A DNA stretch of 64,000 bases from Dromiciops gliroides (Eukaryota > Chordata > Mammalia > Microbiotheria > Microbiotheriidae). A program made the translations under genes and the position numbers. Below are positions 23,206-34,884 of the stretch, piece by piece (position 1 is the stretch's first letter; each line of letters starts with the position of its first letter). The DNA is taken from NCBI RefSeq assembly GCF_019393635.1, contig NC_057861.1:546068711-546132710 (forward strand), read 5' to 3'. The notes under the pieces are model-generated. The model saw only the letters and a program-made list of their open reading frames with translations. It was not told the DNA's origin and did no database searches.

Positions 23206-23650
23206 TATCAGAAAAAAACATCAGTAATTAAGTCCCTCTAATCTTTTTAGGATTGCTCAGTAAAATGGAAAGAATAATTCCCATGGGCTCTCCCTTCTAT
23301 CTTACAAGGATGTCCTGGGTGTGACATGGAGGCCCCACTTTCTGCATCCCTAGCTCCCTACACATAGCAAAGAACAGGCTGGCAATTCCCCAGGGATGAA
23401 GGAGAGATTGTAGAAGGAGAGTGCCTTTTTCCTCCAGGGAACATGTTACTAACACCCTCCCAAACCATTAGGAGTAATTGGAGGAATACAATTACCATCA
23501 CATTAATGCAAGTAGTTTCAAATCAAACTATATTATTTGACAGCATTTTAGCTCTGGAATCAGACCAATCACCATATAGCCTTTCTTAAAATCAGAGCTG
23601 GAAGTATGATCTCATGGGTTGTTAGTTCTTTGGAGCCTGTGCTCCCAGAG
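23206..23650. other. No recognisable feature
   Basis: Nothing supportable before the polypurine tract. Confidence 0.5.
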
Positions 23651-23978
23651 AAGGAAGGAAGGGAGGGAGGAAGAAAAGGAGGGAGGAAGGAAGAAAGGGA
23701 AGAAGGAAGGAAGGAAGGGAGGGAGGGAGATAGGGAGGGAGGAAGAAAGGGAAGAAGGAAGGAAGGGAAGGAGGGAGGGAGGGAGGAAGAAAGGGAGGGA
23801 GGGATGGAGGGACAGAGGAAGGGATGGAGGAAGAGGAGAAGAGAAGGGAAGGAAAGAAGGAAGGAAGGGAGAGACAGAGGGAGAGAGGGAGGGATGGAGG
23901 AAGAGAAAAAAAGAAGGGAAGGGAAGGAAGGGAGGGAGGTAGAAAGGAGGGGAGGGAGGGAAGGAAGGAAGCAAGGGG
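23651..23978. repeat. Long GGAA/GGGA polypurine tract
   Basis: About 330 bp of almost uninterrupted purine with irregular GGAA, GGGA and GAAA units and occasional T/C breaks. The five overlapping long frames across it are artefacts. Confidence 0.95.
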
Positions 23979-24359
23979 GAAAAGGTATAAATGACTCATA
24001 AAAGCAGAACATGTTAGCCCTGGCAGAGCCATTTGAAATTAATAAGATTCACAACCCCCTCCCCCAAAACCTGCCCCTTTTCCTTATTTCTGTGGAGTAC
24101 ACCATTGTCCTTCCAATAACCTAGACTTGCATCCTCCACTCTTTATATTTGCTTACCCCCACATCCAAACAGGTGGCAGATCTTGTCAATTCTACCCCTA
24201 CTGCATCTCTCCCCTTCTTTCCTCTTATATCACAAGCACCCTAATTCAGGGCTTCATCACCTCCAGCCTAGACTATTACAATAGCCTACTAATTGATCTC
24301 CCTTCTTCAGGTCTCTGCCCTCTCAAATCCATCCTCCACATAGCTGGGAGGGAAAGGGA

Positions 24360-24505
24360 ATAATAAATACCAGAATGTGCTAAGATCTTGACAAATATTA
24401 TCTTCCAGTTGAGGGGAAATGAGGAAAACAGAGAGAAAGTGATTTGTCCAGGGCCACCTGGCTAGTAAGTTTCTGAGGCTGAGTTTGAACTCAGGTCACC
24501 TAGAT
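24360..24505 (-). mobile_element. CORE-SINE fragment in L2
   Basis: Antisense 'tgatttgtccagggccacct' and 'tttgaactcaggtcacctag'. Confidence 0.6.
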
Positions 24506-24520
24506 GCCTCTAAAATATTT

Positions 24521-24793
24521 GTTGTTGTTTGTCCTTTGCTCTTGAAGATAACAGTGACATCAGAGCGATGTCATGACTTTCAGTGAATTGGATTTAAGTG
24601 AGGGAGGGCTGTGAAAGTTCAACCTCACTCTCTCCTCCAGAGCCATCTGGATCCAGTGGCAAGATATACATCAGGAACTGGAGATGGCCCCAGATGTTTA
24701 AGGCAATTGAGGTTAAGTGACTTGCCCTGAGCCACACAACTAGTAAATGTCTGAGATCAGATTTGAACTCAGGGCCTCCCACCTAGCCACCCT
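24521..24793 (-). mobile_element. RTE-tailed SINE (RTESINE1-like) with TSD
   Basis: Antisense element: the RTE tail (24521-24700) joins the tRNA-derived head (24701-24793). It is flanked by the exact 12 bp duplication tctaaaatattt at 24509-24520 and 24794-24805. Confidence 0.85.
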
Positions 24794-24988
24794 TCTAAAA
24801 TATTTACCGTACTACTCAATCATAGGTCTAACAATGTAACTCTATTGCTGAAAATCTTCAGAGACTTCCTCTTGACTCTAGGACAAAATGGCATTTAGAG
24901 GCCTCCACAAGCTAGTTCCAACCTACCTTTTCTGCATTATTAAACAGTACTTCTCTTCACAAATTCTTGGTTCCAGTTATTCCTCATA

Positions 24989-25215
24989 TAGGTAGCTAAG
25001 TGGCTCAGTGGTTAGAATGATGGAGCTGAAGTGAAAAAGACCTGAGTTCAAATTTGACCTCACGTGCTTACTAGCTGTGTGACCCTAGGCAAGTCACTTG
25101 AAGCCTGCCTTGATTTCCACATCTGTATAATGGGGATAATAATGGCATCTACCTCCTAGGGTTGTGGTAAGGAAAAAATTAGATAAGCACTATATAAATG
25201 CTGGCTCTTATGATG
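24989..25215 (+). mobile_element. CORE-SINE in L2
   Basis: Sense: 'gtggctcagtggttagaatg', 'tagctgtgtgaccctaggca', and CORE and 3' parts to 'gcactatataaatgctggct'. Confidence 0.8.
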
Positions 25216-25502
25216 AGGAAGATGAAGAGGAGGAGGACATTCAATCTTCTGTTCCTGTACCACACTTACAATGTTCTCCCACTGCACCTTTGCCTCTTAT
25301 AATTCCTAACTTCCTCCGAGGCACAGCTCAAGTGCTGCTTCTAAATGGGACCTTTCCTATTCCTCTCAATGGCTCATGGTCTCCTCCAAATTACTTTACC
25401 ATTATTTTTTATCTCTCATTTACCTACATTTGAATGTAACCCCTCCTCCAACAGAATGCCGGAGTGTATGTTCATTGGTACCTAAAACAATGCCGTGGTG
25501 TG

Positions 25503-25830
25503 AGGCAGCTAGGTGGCTCAGTGGATAGAGCACTGGCCCTAACGATGAGGAGGATCTGAATTAAAATCTGACCTTAGACACTTACTAGATGTATGACCCC
25601 TGGCAGGTCACTTAACCCCAGTCGCTTTAAACACCTGAGGCCATCTCCAGTCATCCTGAAGTATATCTTGCCACTGGACCCAGATGGCTCTGGAGGGGAG
25701 GGAGAGAGAGAGAAAGTCTGGTGACTTTGCACAGCCCTCCTTCACTTAAATCCAATTCACTGCAAGTCATGACATCACCCTGATGTCATGGTCCTCTTTG
25801 AGAACGAAGGACAAACAATAACAGCTCAAT
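25503..25830 (+). mobile_element. RTE-tailed SINE (RTESINE1-like), full length
   Basis: Sense tRNA-derived head followed by the RTE tail, from 'aggccatctccagtcatcct' to 'gagaacgaaggacaaacaa'. A weak duplication (caatgccgtgg / caatacctgg) flanks it inside the L2 terminus. Confidence 0.85.
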
Positions 25831-25880
25831 ACCTGGCACATAGAAGAATTAATAAATGCTTGTTAATTGATTGTTGGTTG

Positions 25881-26655
25881 CTAAAATCCTTAAGGTATGA
25901 AGCCCTGATGATAGAATTTCAGGCACCAGCTAAGTGATGGAGGGCAGGATGGGAAGAGGGGGAGAGACGTAGGAGGGAGAAAAAGGAGACAATAACCTTC
26001 CCAGAATTCCTGAAATCACCCCACATCTTCGATCACCAAGTTCACCTACACGTCAGACAGGTCTGGCTCAGTAGCGTCATCTTCCTATCAGAAGGGCAGA
26101 GCTATTAGTCAAAAGCAACTTGTTCCCAGCTGTTTCAAGAGGAAGACTTTCCATTCAGCAGTAATTAATTAGTGTTCTGTCCTCCCATGGCCCCTATTTG
26201 CTGATGAGAGATCAAATCATTTCCTGGGACTTTGATCTTCCCTTTCTGCCCAGCAGTTGGGAGTAGATACACAGACCATAGTCACTAACCTCTTCTGGCT
26301 GATGGTGATTGGAGTGTAATTCAATTGGATACGGCTATGTCTATTCAGCATGTCAGAGTAAAGCCAACAATCTGCAGCACCCCCTCGAATAAGACCATTG
26401 GAACTTTTCATCTGTTTTGAATGGTATAAAGCTGAGACTCTGCATGTAGTCCCAGAACTTTCAAATGGTCCCTCCTTAAAGCAGAATACAAGATCTATTC
26501 TTCCTTCTCCCTTCACCCCAAAGATACCCATTCACATCCTACTACTGAGGCCAGAGGGGACCCTCGAATCCCCATTTACAGATGGAGTAATCTCACTAAG
26601 GCAGTAGCATGCAGTACTAAACAAAGCAGTGACAACAACTAGTGAGCCAGCATCA
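25881..26655. other. No recognisable feature
   Basis: Unique-looking sequence; 26010-26580 is moderately GC-rich with several CpGs. No coding signal. Confidence 0.45.
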
Positions 26656-26659
26656 AACT

Positions 26660-27130
26660 GTTTTTAAGATGTGTGATAAATAGTTCTCTATGTCTTCTCT
26701 AATAGATATATATTTTTAATTTATGGAATAAAATAAGCAATTCCATAACATCGAATGATTAAAAAATGATTGCACATGAAACTGAAAATATATCATCACC
26801 AACTTTTTATTCCTTTTAAATATGTAATAAATATCCCCTCCACCCCACCCTAGAGATGGCTACCATTGGACATGAATAGGTATGTGTGTGTAAAATTATT
26901 CTATACATATTTCTATTTATCAGTTCTTTCTCTGGATGCAGAGAGTGTCCTTCATATGTCCTTTATAGTTAATTTGGGTATTTATAATAGTCAAAATGAC
27001 ATATTCACCCAGTCATTCTTAAAACAATATTGCAGTTACTCTATACAATATTCTCCTGGTTCTGCTCATTTTGATCTTCATTATTTCACACAAGTCTTTC
27101 TATGTTCTTCTAAGGTCTTCTCTATTCAAT
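26660..27130 (-). mobile_element. L1 3'UTR/ORF2-end fragment
   Basis: Antisense copy, recognisable from 'tatttatcagttctttctct' and 'ctcctggttctgctcattt', matching the antisense L1 ends at 48.9-49.2 kb and 57.5-57.7 kb. Confidence 0.65.
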
Positions 27131-27189
27131 GTATATTTTAAAGTACCTTGGGTTGGAGATACAAATTAATTTATGGTTTTATATATAAA

Positions 27190-27420
27190 CATCCAAGTAT
27201 CCTAGTGGTTGGAGTGTTGGACTTGAATTAGGAAGACTTGAGTCTGAATCTTGAGCAGCAGCTTGCAAACTGTATGACCCTAACCAAGTCCCTTAACCTC
27301 ACTAATCCTAAATTTCCTAATTTGAAAAGTGAGGATGATAGCAACTACCTAACAGGGTTATTGTGAGGATCAAATGAGATGACATATGTAAAACATTTCA
27401 TAAAACTATACATAGATTAT
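27190..27420 (+). mobile_element. CORE-SINE, sense
   Basis: 'tagtggttggagtgttggac', 'gtatgaccctaaccaagtcc', 'gaggatcaaatgagatgaca'. Confidence 0.7.
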
Positions 27421-27466
27421 GTATATATATACACACATATGTGCATATGTATATAAATATATGTTA
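27421..27466. repeat. TA/CATA microsatellite
   Basis: Short alternating purine/pyrimidine tract at the 3' end of the CORE-SINE. Confidence 0.8.
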
Positions 27467-27529
27467 ACTATCATTAGGGGAAATATGGGATGGGAGAAGG
27501 GAAAGGATGGAGGAATTAATGAGTACATA

Positions 27530-27770
27530 TCATATACTATGTACCAGGCACTCTGCTAAGCACTTTTATAAATATGATTTCATTTGATTCTCAAAGTAAC
27601 CTTTTGAGGCAGGTGCTATGGTTAGACCCATTTTACAGATGAGGAAATTGGGGGAAAGTGAATTTTCCAGAGTCACACAGCTTGTAAATGTCTGAGGTTA
27701 AATCTGAACTCAGGTCTTCCTAACTTCAGGCTTCATGTTCTATCTACTGTACTACCAGCTAATAGCAGCA
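27530..27770 (-). mobile_element. CORE-SINE, antisense
   Basis: 'gtaccaggcactctgctaag', 'cattttacagatgaggaaat', 'cagagtcacacagcttgtaa' and the antisense tRNA head. Confidence 0.78.
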
Positions 27771-27925
27771 CCATAATCAATTCAATTTACCTTTGAATGA
27801 AATAATTCACATTATTCTGGTTTACAGTACCTACTTGACTGAAGTTTAAGGAATTTGGAGTTACAAGATATATATTAACCTTGGTAGATAATAAGTCAAA
27901 TGAATATAGTTTGTATTTCCAAGTC

Positions 27926-28175
27926 AGGGCAGGTAGGTGATGCAGTGTATAGAACACTGAGTCTGGAGTCAGGAAGACTTGAATTCAAATCCAGCCTCAG
28001 ACATTTAATAGCTGTGTGAGCCTGAGAAAGTCATTTAACCCAGTTTACCTCAGTTTCCTCATCTATAAAATGAGCTGGAGAAGGAAATGGAAAATCACTC
28101 TTGTATATCTGCCAAGAAAACCCCAAATGGAGTCACAAAGAGTCATACATGACTGAAACAGCTGAACAACAACAA
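27926..28175 (+). mobile_element. MAR1-type CORE-SINE with BovB-like tail
   Basis: Full-length sense copy ending 'gaaacagctgaacaacaaca'. Confidence 0.88.
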
Positions 28176-28790
28176 AATAACAAGTTCTCAGCTTTGTCAC
28201 AGAGTTCAGCCCAGCACAGTCTACCACCCAAATCTGGCTTTGCTAATTCCAATCTATTTCCCTCTTAGGTCAACTAGATTAGTTGTGTTAAATCAAATAG
28301 AAACAAGATATGTATATAAGGATCCCTACATTGCAGTAGAAAACCACATATTAACATTATCTATTTTCTGTTGTATTTTTATTCATTTTGTTCAAATATC
28401 CCAATTACATTTTAATCTGTCCCAGGCAGGCCACACTTGAGAATTATGACACTCTGATCTAGACTGGTTTTAATCTTATTTCTTGGGTGTATAGAGGATG
28501 GAAATTTCATAATGAATCAGAATTAAGTGAGAAAAACAAAACTATGATGATGCATGTCTACAAGCCAGAAAATCAGGGTTCTAGGGGAGGAAATGTGAGT
28601 CAAGAAGCCATGATTTGTCACAGTAAGGAAAGAGAACTGATCCACTCAAGGAAAAAGAAGTTTTAGAAAGTCACTGAAAGTTAGAGTGAGTGTGAGAGAG
28701 GCTGAGGGTGCAGTTGCTTATGGAATTAAGTCCAAGGCTAGAAAAAATACATAAGTGCATACATATGAAAATAAAATACATATAATTACA
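28176..28790. other. No recognisable feature
   Basis: Unique-looking AT-rich sequence. Confidence 0.5.
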
Positions 28791-28794
28791 TTTT

Positions 28795-28965
28795 ATTTCA
28801 TACTTTAGGGGTTTCAAAGTACGTTACATTCATTATCTCAATTGGTCTTCCCACTCTACAGATTAGGAAACTGAGGCTGAGGGAAGTTAACAGGTTCACC
28901 CAACAGTAAATATGTGAGACAGGATTTGAACTCGGATCTCCCTGACTTCCTGTCCAGTAATCAAT
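28795..28965 (-). mobile_element. CORE-SINE, antisense
   Basis: 'attaggaaactgaggctgag' and 'aggatttgaactcggatct'. Confidence 0.65.
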
Positions 28966-29700
28966 CCAGTAAACCACTTAGCATTCTCATTGAGATAACA
29001 GATAAGCCTTTCCCGTCAAGACTATCTTCATTAGGAAAAGGATGGACTGGTCAAAGGCTTTGGAAACCCCAAGAATCAACTAGCTCAGAGTGCTAGATGC
29101 ACTGAAAAGTTGGTTTCAACCTGAAACCAATGACTGTACCTGGAGGGTAGTTAGAAAAGACCTGGAACCCCCAATTTTTGTCAGAAGATAAATTTAATTT
29201 ATTAACTATATCAATAAATGGGAATATTTGAATAGAATGGGAATAAAAACATCATTATGCTACTTATGAGAAAAAATGTTTAAAATGCAAACATACATAG
29301 CAAGACCAAGGTAGAGGTGTTTGGTTTTTCTCTCCATTATGAATCTTCTGATTATGTGTATGAGAGACAGAGACATACATGCACAGAACTCAGAGATGTG
29401 TTACATCTCTCTGAATCCTGACTCTCCTTCCATCTACTGACAAGCAGGACCAGACACCATCTAGAAAAGTCAGGAGAACCTGATGAGAACCGATGCCCCC
29501 TAGGACCTAATTTTCCTCCAACCTTTCAGCCAGTGGCCCATCCTCTTTTTCCTTCCTTGAAAAACTCTGAAGCCCCATCCCCTTCCCAGTGAACCTAGAC
29601 TGAGCTCTGCACTTTGGCCCTCAGAACCACTTCTCCATTCCTAATGACAGTGGGCAGACCTTTTAGAGAAGATAATCAATCGACTATGAGATTGTCAGAC
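28966..29700. other. No recognisable feature
   Basis: Nothing supportable. Confidence 0.5.
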
Positions 29701-29704
29701 TGAT

Positions 29705-29915
29705 TATGAACCCCAAGAAGTAGAAGAATTCATATCATGAGGAAAGTTCTTTATATATATGATATCTCATTTGATCCTAACAAAACCATGAAATAGGTGC
29801 TATTAATATCCCCATTTTACAAATGAGGAGACTGAGGCAGACTAAGTGTCTTGTACAGGGTCACTGCTCTTCCTGACTTTTAGTCCCTTGCTCTACTCAC
29901 CACAGCAGCCAGCCA
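29705..29915 (-). mobile_element. CORE-SINE, antisense, partly deleted
   Basis: 'ccccattttacaaatgagga' and 'cttgtacagggtcac', with the antisense head shortened. Confidence 0.6.
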
Positions 29916-29929
29916 AAACAAAAGAGATT

Positions 29930-30450
29930 CTCAAAGTCATTTTAAGTGACCGTGCATTTCCTTTCCACTTCCAATCTATTTCCACTCTTTCTGTGATTTA
30001 CAGGGATGCCAGATAAGCATATGGTGTTTTCCTAAGGGGACAGACACATTTCATCTAATTATGGGTCCCAGTAATGCACCAAGAGCTAGAGCAACATTGT
30101 CTAATCCACACACGTACAGGGTTGGTGCGCAGGAGCAAGTGGATCTCTACAATCTGTGCAGGGGTTGCCAAGTTCCACAGCCCTCAACATGCACTGACTC
30201 TGAGGCAGTTCCTGAAACTCAAGGAGGTGAGCATAGGAGTGATGAAGTTCATCCCTCCCCAATCAAGTTTTACCTAAGTAAATATAGCAAGCACTGTCAC
30301 TTACACTGGTTGTCCCTCTAAGTATGCTGAGAATCATTTTATGATAAGGAAACAATTCGCGCTATATGACCTTGGATTTCACTGGATCATCACAGGGTAT
30401 AAATATTGGACCTGTACTTCCATTGCTACAAGGAGTATTCAACTGAGGAA
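29930..30450. other. Unassigned stretch with one long broken frame
   Basis: The plus frame from 30062 runs to 30577 with a single in-frame stop at 30275-30277. I recognise no domain, and a run this long is expected about once by chance in a window this size. Confidence 0.35.
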
Positions 30451-30456
30451 AATCCC

Positions 30457-30925
30457 TTTACCAGGGCAGGTCAACATTCTTCTCTACCTCTTTTCTGCCT
30501 TCTTTGCCCAACACTCTCTCAGAGAGCTGCCTAGAGCACTGAAAGATGAAGGAATTTTCCCAGGGGCATATACTTAGCGTGTGTGTATGTATATATAGGA
30601 GGCTATATATATATATGTGTGTGTGTGTGTATGCACACACTATTTATATATAGTGTGTGTGTGTCTTGCCCCATATATGGGGCATATACATACATACACA
30701 CACATATATACATATGCCCCATATATAGGGCACACACACATATATATATATATATATACTTATGTATGCCCATATATGGTTCAAGTCTTGCCAAATAAAC
30801 ACACACACATATACATACATACATACATATATATATATATACATATATAAACATAAACATATATATATATGGGTAAAGACTTGAACCCAGATCTTCCAGG
30901 CTCTGAGACCAGTATACTACCCCAC
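30457..30925 (-). mobile_element. MIR-related SINE split by a microsatellite
   Basis: The left part 'agagagctgcctagagcact' to 'ggaattttcccagggg' (to about 30565) and the right part 'cttgaacccagatcttccag' (30868-30925) are adjacent segments of one antisense SINE. Simple repeats lie between them, where other copies carry 'tcacacagctagt'. Confidence 0.6.
30566..30867. repeat. TG/TA/CA microsatellite with palindromes
   Basis: Alternating purine/pyrimidine tract holding a perfect 16 bp palindrome gccccatatatggggc (30668-30683), a one-mismatch copy (30716-30731) and a partial third near 30768. Confidence 0.9.
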
Positions 30926-30929
30926 CTCT

Positions 30930-32340
30930 CATCGAAGGATTATATATTCATAGCTCTTAAAGATCCATAAAGATCACTTCATCAAACATCATCATTTTGA
31001 GGATTAGGCAGGATTAGCAGTATAAATCAGGCTCAGACTATCCCATGGAGAGCTCAGAAGAAATCCTAGTGATCCCTCAATAGGAAATATATCACGTTGT
31101 TTGCTCAAGACCTGGCTGATATTACTGTTGTGCTTTTAAATACTTGAGAGAAGATGATGACATGTCAGAGGAGAGTACTAAAGAGGATACCAGATCTCAA
31201 TAACAAGATGAAGAAAATGACCTATGTTGGTAAAGAGAGCAAAGATTTGTACCATCCCCACCATCCTTACTAAACTAGCTCATATTTGGAGAGGTTTGTA
31301 TTACAGTGCGTGAGAAAGTAAAAAAGCAGTGGCTGGGTAAAGCTTCAAGAAACTCCAGCTACTCATCTGTGTATCCTTCTAATTTCCTTTTGTATTGTGT
31401 ACACTCCTATTGGCTACATATCTGGGAAAGGTTGTTAGATGCTAATGTGATGTGCTTCTGTTCCCCTCCATAACTGTGCTTCTCCAGAGGCAAGACACAG
31501 GGTAATACACAAGAAGGGATCTAAATGATGATATTAGGCCTTGAAAATCTGGCCTAAAAGCTCATTCTCTGTGACTGAACTCAAACCATAATTACAGGGA
31601 AAGATTAACAAGGAGTTAGAATCTCTGTGATCTCCATGACACCATGGGCCTGAGAGTAAGGGATGAAGAGATGGAGGGTTAAAAATGAAGACGGGCAGTG
31701 TTCAGACTGCGACTCCCTCACCTGAAAAGTGCAAACCACCACCCCATCCTGAGGCACAGTGATTGGCTGGCCCTGTAGTACAATCTAGATCATCAGTAGG
31801 TCATCATAATCTCTGCACAATGTTGTGGACTGACGCAGAGGCAACGCTTGGATGACTCTCCTGGTGAGTGGGAAATGATTGTGAAGACATCATATACTCT
31901 ACACCCCCACTTCCAGCCCAGCTGGCATGAAGAAGGAGTCTGTGGCAAGCTGAAGCTGGAGGGTGAGTCATCCTGGGTGCTGCCATTTTTCCTCTGAACA
32001 AAAGGAACAGCCGGATGCCTAACCAAAAGCATAGCCTGGAGCCAATAATGTGACCAAGTGCCAGGGGCGAGCCAACCGTGTCAGAATGAGAGGATGGATG
32101 CCTGTATCCTCTTCTTTGACCTTGTGGAGAGGAAATAGGAGGGAAATTAGTGTGAAAGAGAGGCTGTCACATCGTCCAAGAGTACAGGGACCTCTCACTG
32201 CTGTGAGGCAAAAGAGCTGCTATGTTTCCTAGAACTCAAACCAAAGTGTCCAGCTATGACAAAAAGCCCATTTGTCTTTCCTGATCCACTGTTAGTGCTA
32301 ATAGGTAGCAAGCAAAGAAAAGAATTAGGGAGAGAAGGAA
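30930..32340. other. No recognisable feature
   Basis: 1.4 kb with no assignable repeat. 31690-32060 is relatively GC-rich and of higher complexity. No consistent frame. Confidence 0.45.
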
Positions 32341-32344
32341 CACT

Positions 32345-32535
32345 CAAAGAGCAATGGGGTACAATGGGATGAGCCCTGACTCTGCAGTCCAGGGTTCAAT
32401 TCCTACTTGTGATGTAATGCCTGAGTGATATATGGAAAGTCATTTAACCTCCTTAGCCTTGCTTTTCTTATCTGTGAAATGCAGCAATTGGACTAGATAG
32501 CCCCTAAGGTCCTTTCTAGTTCTGAATCTTTAATC
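32345..32535 (+). mobile_element. CORE-SINE with CR1/L3-type tail
   Basis: 'gagccctgactctgcagtcc' head, CORE, then the L3-like end 'ggactagatagcccctaagg'. Confidence 0.65.
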
Positions 32536-32559
32536 CTTTCAAACCAGAACTGTCCAAGA

Positions 32560-33130
32560 GAAAACTCAAACACAGAATTGAAAGGGAATTCAAAAGTCAT
32601 TTAATTTACCTAAACAGAAAAAAAAATTAATGAAACCCCTCTGGGATGCCTGACAAGTTGTCACCCAACCTCTTCTTAAAGTCTTCCAGGGAAGAAGGTT
32701 ATATAATGATATAATCTATCCCACTTTTAGACAACTCTAATTGTTTTCCTTACATCAGGCCCAAATCTGCTTCTTCTCATCTCCTATCCAATGTTCCCCA
32801 TTATCCCCTATAAGGCCAAGCAAAACAAGTTTATAGAACCCCTCTACCTTGTAAATGGCTTTCATATAGTTGAAGACAATTATTGTTCTCCACCACCACC
32901 ACCATCACCACTGCTGCTGTGTCTACAGATGTTCTCTTCTATCTAACTCAACATCTCCCCCATGAACTGATTCTCCTCTGGCATGGTCTCCACTCCTTTC
33001 ATCATCCCAGTCACTCTCTTGCTAGACTTGCTTCAGTTTATGAATTCCTTGCCTAGAAGCTGAGTCATAGAACTAAACATAATGTCTCAACAAAGATCTG
33101 ATCGGGACAGACTGAAGCTGGGTTAGCCCT
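32560..33130 (-). mobile_element. CR1/L3 LINE 3' region
   Basis: Antisense: 'gggatgcctgacaagttgtc', 'gcccaaatctgcttcttct', 'ataaggccaagcaaaacaag' and 'ctggcatggtctccactcc' run in the same order as the L3 at 7150-8575. A CAC/CTG-rich patch lies at 32890-32925. Confidence 0.7.
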
Positions 33131-33159
33131 GACTCTATTCTGGATACAATGTGCCTATT

Positions 33160-33360
33160 GTACATTGAGAGGCAGGCTGTCCTTGGAGTCAGGAGGATCC
33201 CTGTTCAAGTCCTGCTTCTGACACATACTGGCCATGTAACCAAAGGTAAACCCCTTTCATCTTTCAGCACTTCAGGCAAATTTTTGAGAAAATTGAAGAT
33301 CTGCATTAGTGAAAAGGAATTTCCACACTGGGAGTCCACCACACTGATAAAGTCATAGGT
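33160..33360 (+). mobile_element. MIR-related SINE with distinct 3' tail
   Basis: tRNA-like head 'ttggagtcaggaggatccct', then a tail with 'ggaatttccacactgggagt' and 'ataaagtcataggtct'. The same tail type is present at 34225-34420. Confidence 0.6.
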
Positions 33361-33559
33361 CTAGTGCAAAAGAAAAAAAAGATCCCATTAGTAAGCTATT
33401 AAATTCTTGCTGCTGCTGTATACCCATTTATATTGACCTTGTGGTCCATCAGAACTCTCAGATCATTTCCCCTTGAATTGTCTAACTACATCTCCCCTAA
33501 CCTCTTTTTCTATAGTTGGTATATTGAATCAAAATATAGGACCACCTATCAAAAGACAG

Positions 33560-33845
33560 AAGGGTCCTGGGGAGGTAGAGCCAGTAGAAAGAGCTGGCCC
33601 CAGAGGAAACATCCAAATCTAACCTCAGACTACTAACCTAAACTTACCAGCTATGTGATCCTGAGCAAGTCATTTAACCTCTGATGGCTTCTCTTTCCTC
33701 AGCTGCAAAATCATAATGATAATACCAAGCTCCCAGGTTTGTTTTGAGGATCAGATGAGATAATATTTGTAAAGTGTTTGGCACAGTATCTGCCACAGAG
33801 TAGGCAGTATAGAAATGCTAGTTATTATTATTATCATTATTCTTC
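33560..33845 (+). mobile_element. CORE-SINE, sense
   Basis: 'cagctatgtgatcctgagca', CORE, 'gaggatcagatgagataata' and a (TTA)n end. Confidence 0.75.
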
Positions 33846-34180
33846 ATCTCATCCATCTCCCCCATTTGTCAGATGAGGAAACTGTGATAATACACCAAAG
33901 CTTCTTAAACTGTGAGTCACAACCCCATATGGGGTTATGGGGGTTGCAAAAAATTTGGCAGTAAATGTTTGATTTATATGCCTATTTTATATACTATATA
34001 CCTAGGGTCATGTAAAAATTCCTCAGGCAAAAAGGGGTCACAAGTGAAAAAAGTTAAAGAAGCCCTGGTCTAGTCAAGTGAAAATGAAATGTCCAAAGTC
34101 TCATAGCTAGTAGTAGCAAAACCAGAACTTGAACCCAAGTTATATGATTCTGAATCCAGTGCTATTTTCCTAATTCTATT
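33846..34180 (-). mobile_element. MIR-like SINE split by a hAT element
   Basis: 'tttgtcagatgaggaaactg' and 'tccaaagtctcatagctagt' are adjacent parts of one antisense MIR-type element. Confidence 0.5.
33894..34081. mobile_element. Small hAT-type DNA transposon fossil
   Basis: Begins 'cttcttaaactgtgagtcac' and ends 'aagttaaagaagccctgg', an inverted pair of the agcttcttaaact type. Its interior ('ggggttgcaaaaaatttggc', 'gggtcacaagtg') is familiar from marsupial non-autonomous hATs. Confidence 0.6.
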
Positions 34181-34224
34181 TCCCTTCCCCCATTAAATTT
34201 AATCTTATTATATTTGACCTAGAG

Positions 34225-34420
34225 AAGCAGCCTGATTGGGTGGTCTAAGAGTTGGACTATCTGAGTTCAGGTCCCACCTCTGATGTTCACTGGTTATGTG
34301 GCTCCAAGCAAGTTAACCTCTCACACACCCTATGCAATTCTCTAAGATTTCTAGTGGCAGAACAGTCGATGAACTGCAGTGATAGGAGTTTCATCGCCAG
34401 CAGTTCCTAAAACTAATGCA
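34225..34420 (+). mobile_element. MIR-related SINE with distinct 3' tail
   Basis: 'gtctaagagttggactatct' head, then 'tgcaattctctaagatttct' and 'aggagtttcatcgccagcag', the tail shared with 33160-33360. Confidence 0.55.
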
Positions 34421-34424
34421 AACA

Positions 34425-34880
34425 TAGATTGAGACCAAAAAGAAAGTTCATTCCATTTGGATTCTAGCATTCAACCATTATATTAGTGATCCGTCCCAGG
34501 TTTATATCTGCATCTTGCCATCCTATGTCTTGAACCAACCCAAATAGATTTTTTAGATCAGAACCAAGGACAAATCCCTGGCAGCCTTAATGAGGGACTG
34601 GGTGACTGTTTTAGTTCTATAATTTTTCAAGGAAAATACTTCTAGAAGAACTAAACCATTAGTTTCTGAATTTTTTTCAAGCTGCACAAGTTTTAAAATA
34701 TGTTAATAAATGCCAAACCAAAAGAAGGTCTAGGATAAGAATGGAGAACCTCTCTCTTCAGGTGCACAGGGGGAAAAAATCAAGGATTACAGAGAAGGAG
34801 AAACTAACTCCATGGTGACAGTTAAGATATATATAAGCAATATACACAATGACTGCCACAATGAAATAGAAAGAACAGCA
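34425..34880. other. No recognisable feature
   Basis: Nothing supportable. Confidence 0.5.
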
Positions 34881-34884
34881 ACAA

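Larger units (their letters stand above)
24100..25880 (+). mobile_element. L2 LINE mosaic, sense, cut by four SINEs
   Basis: L2 blocks: 24127-24350 ('cctagactattacaatagcc'), 24800-24988 ('ttcagagacttcctcttgac'), 25216-25500 ('aggcacagctcaagtgct') and the terminus at 25831-25880 ('acctggcacatag...aataaatgctt'). They lie in consensus order, so this was one element before the SINE insertions. Confidence 0.78.

Noticed and set aside
23569..24032. Five overlapping frames of up to 147 codons
   Set aside because: All lie on the polypurine tract; low-complexity translation.
30062..30577. Plus frame open for ~172 codons with one stop; considered as a decayed retrogene
   Set aside because: No recognisable domain, no polyA tail or TSD, and roughly one such run is expected by chance in 64 kb of six-frame sequence.
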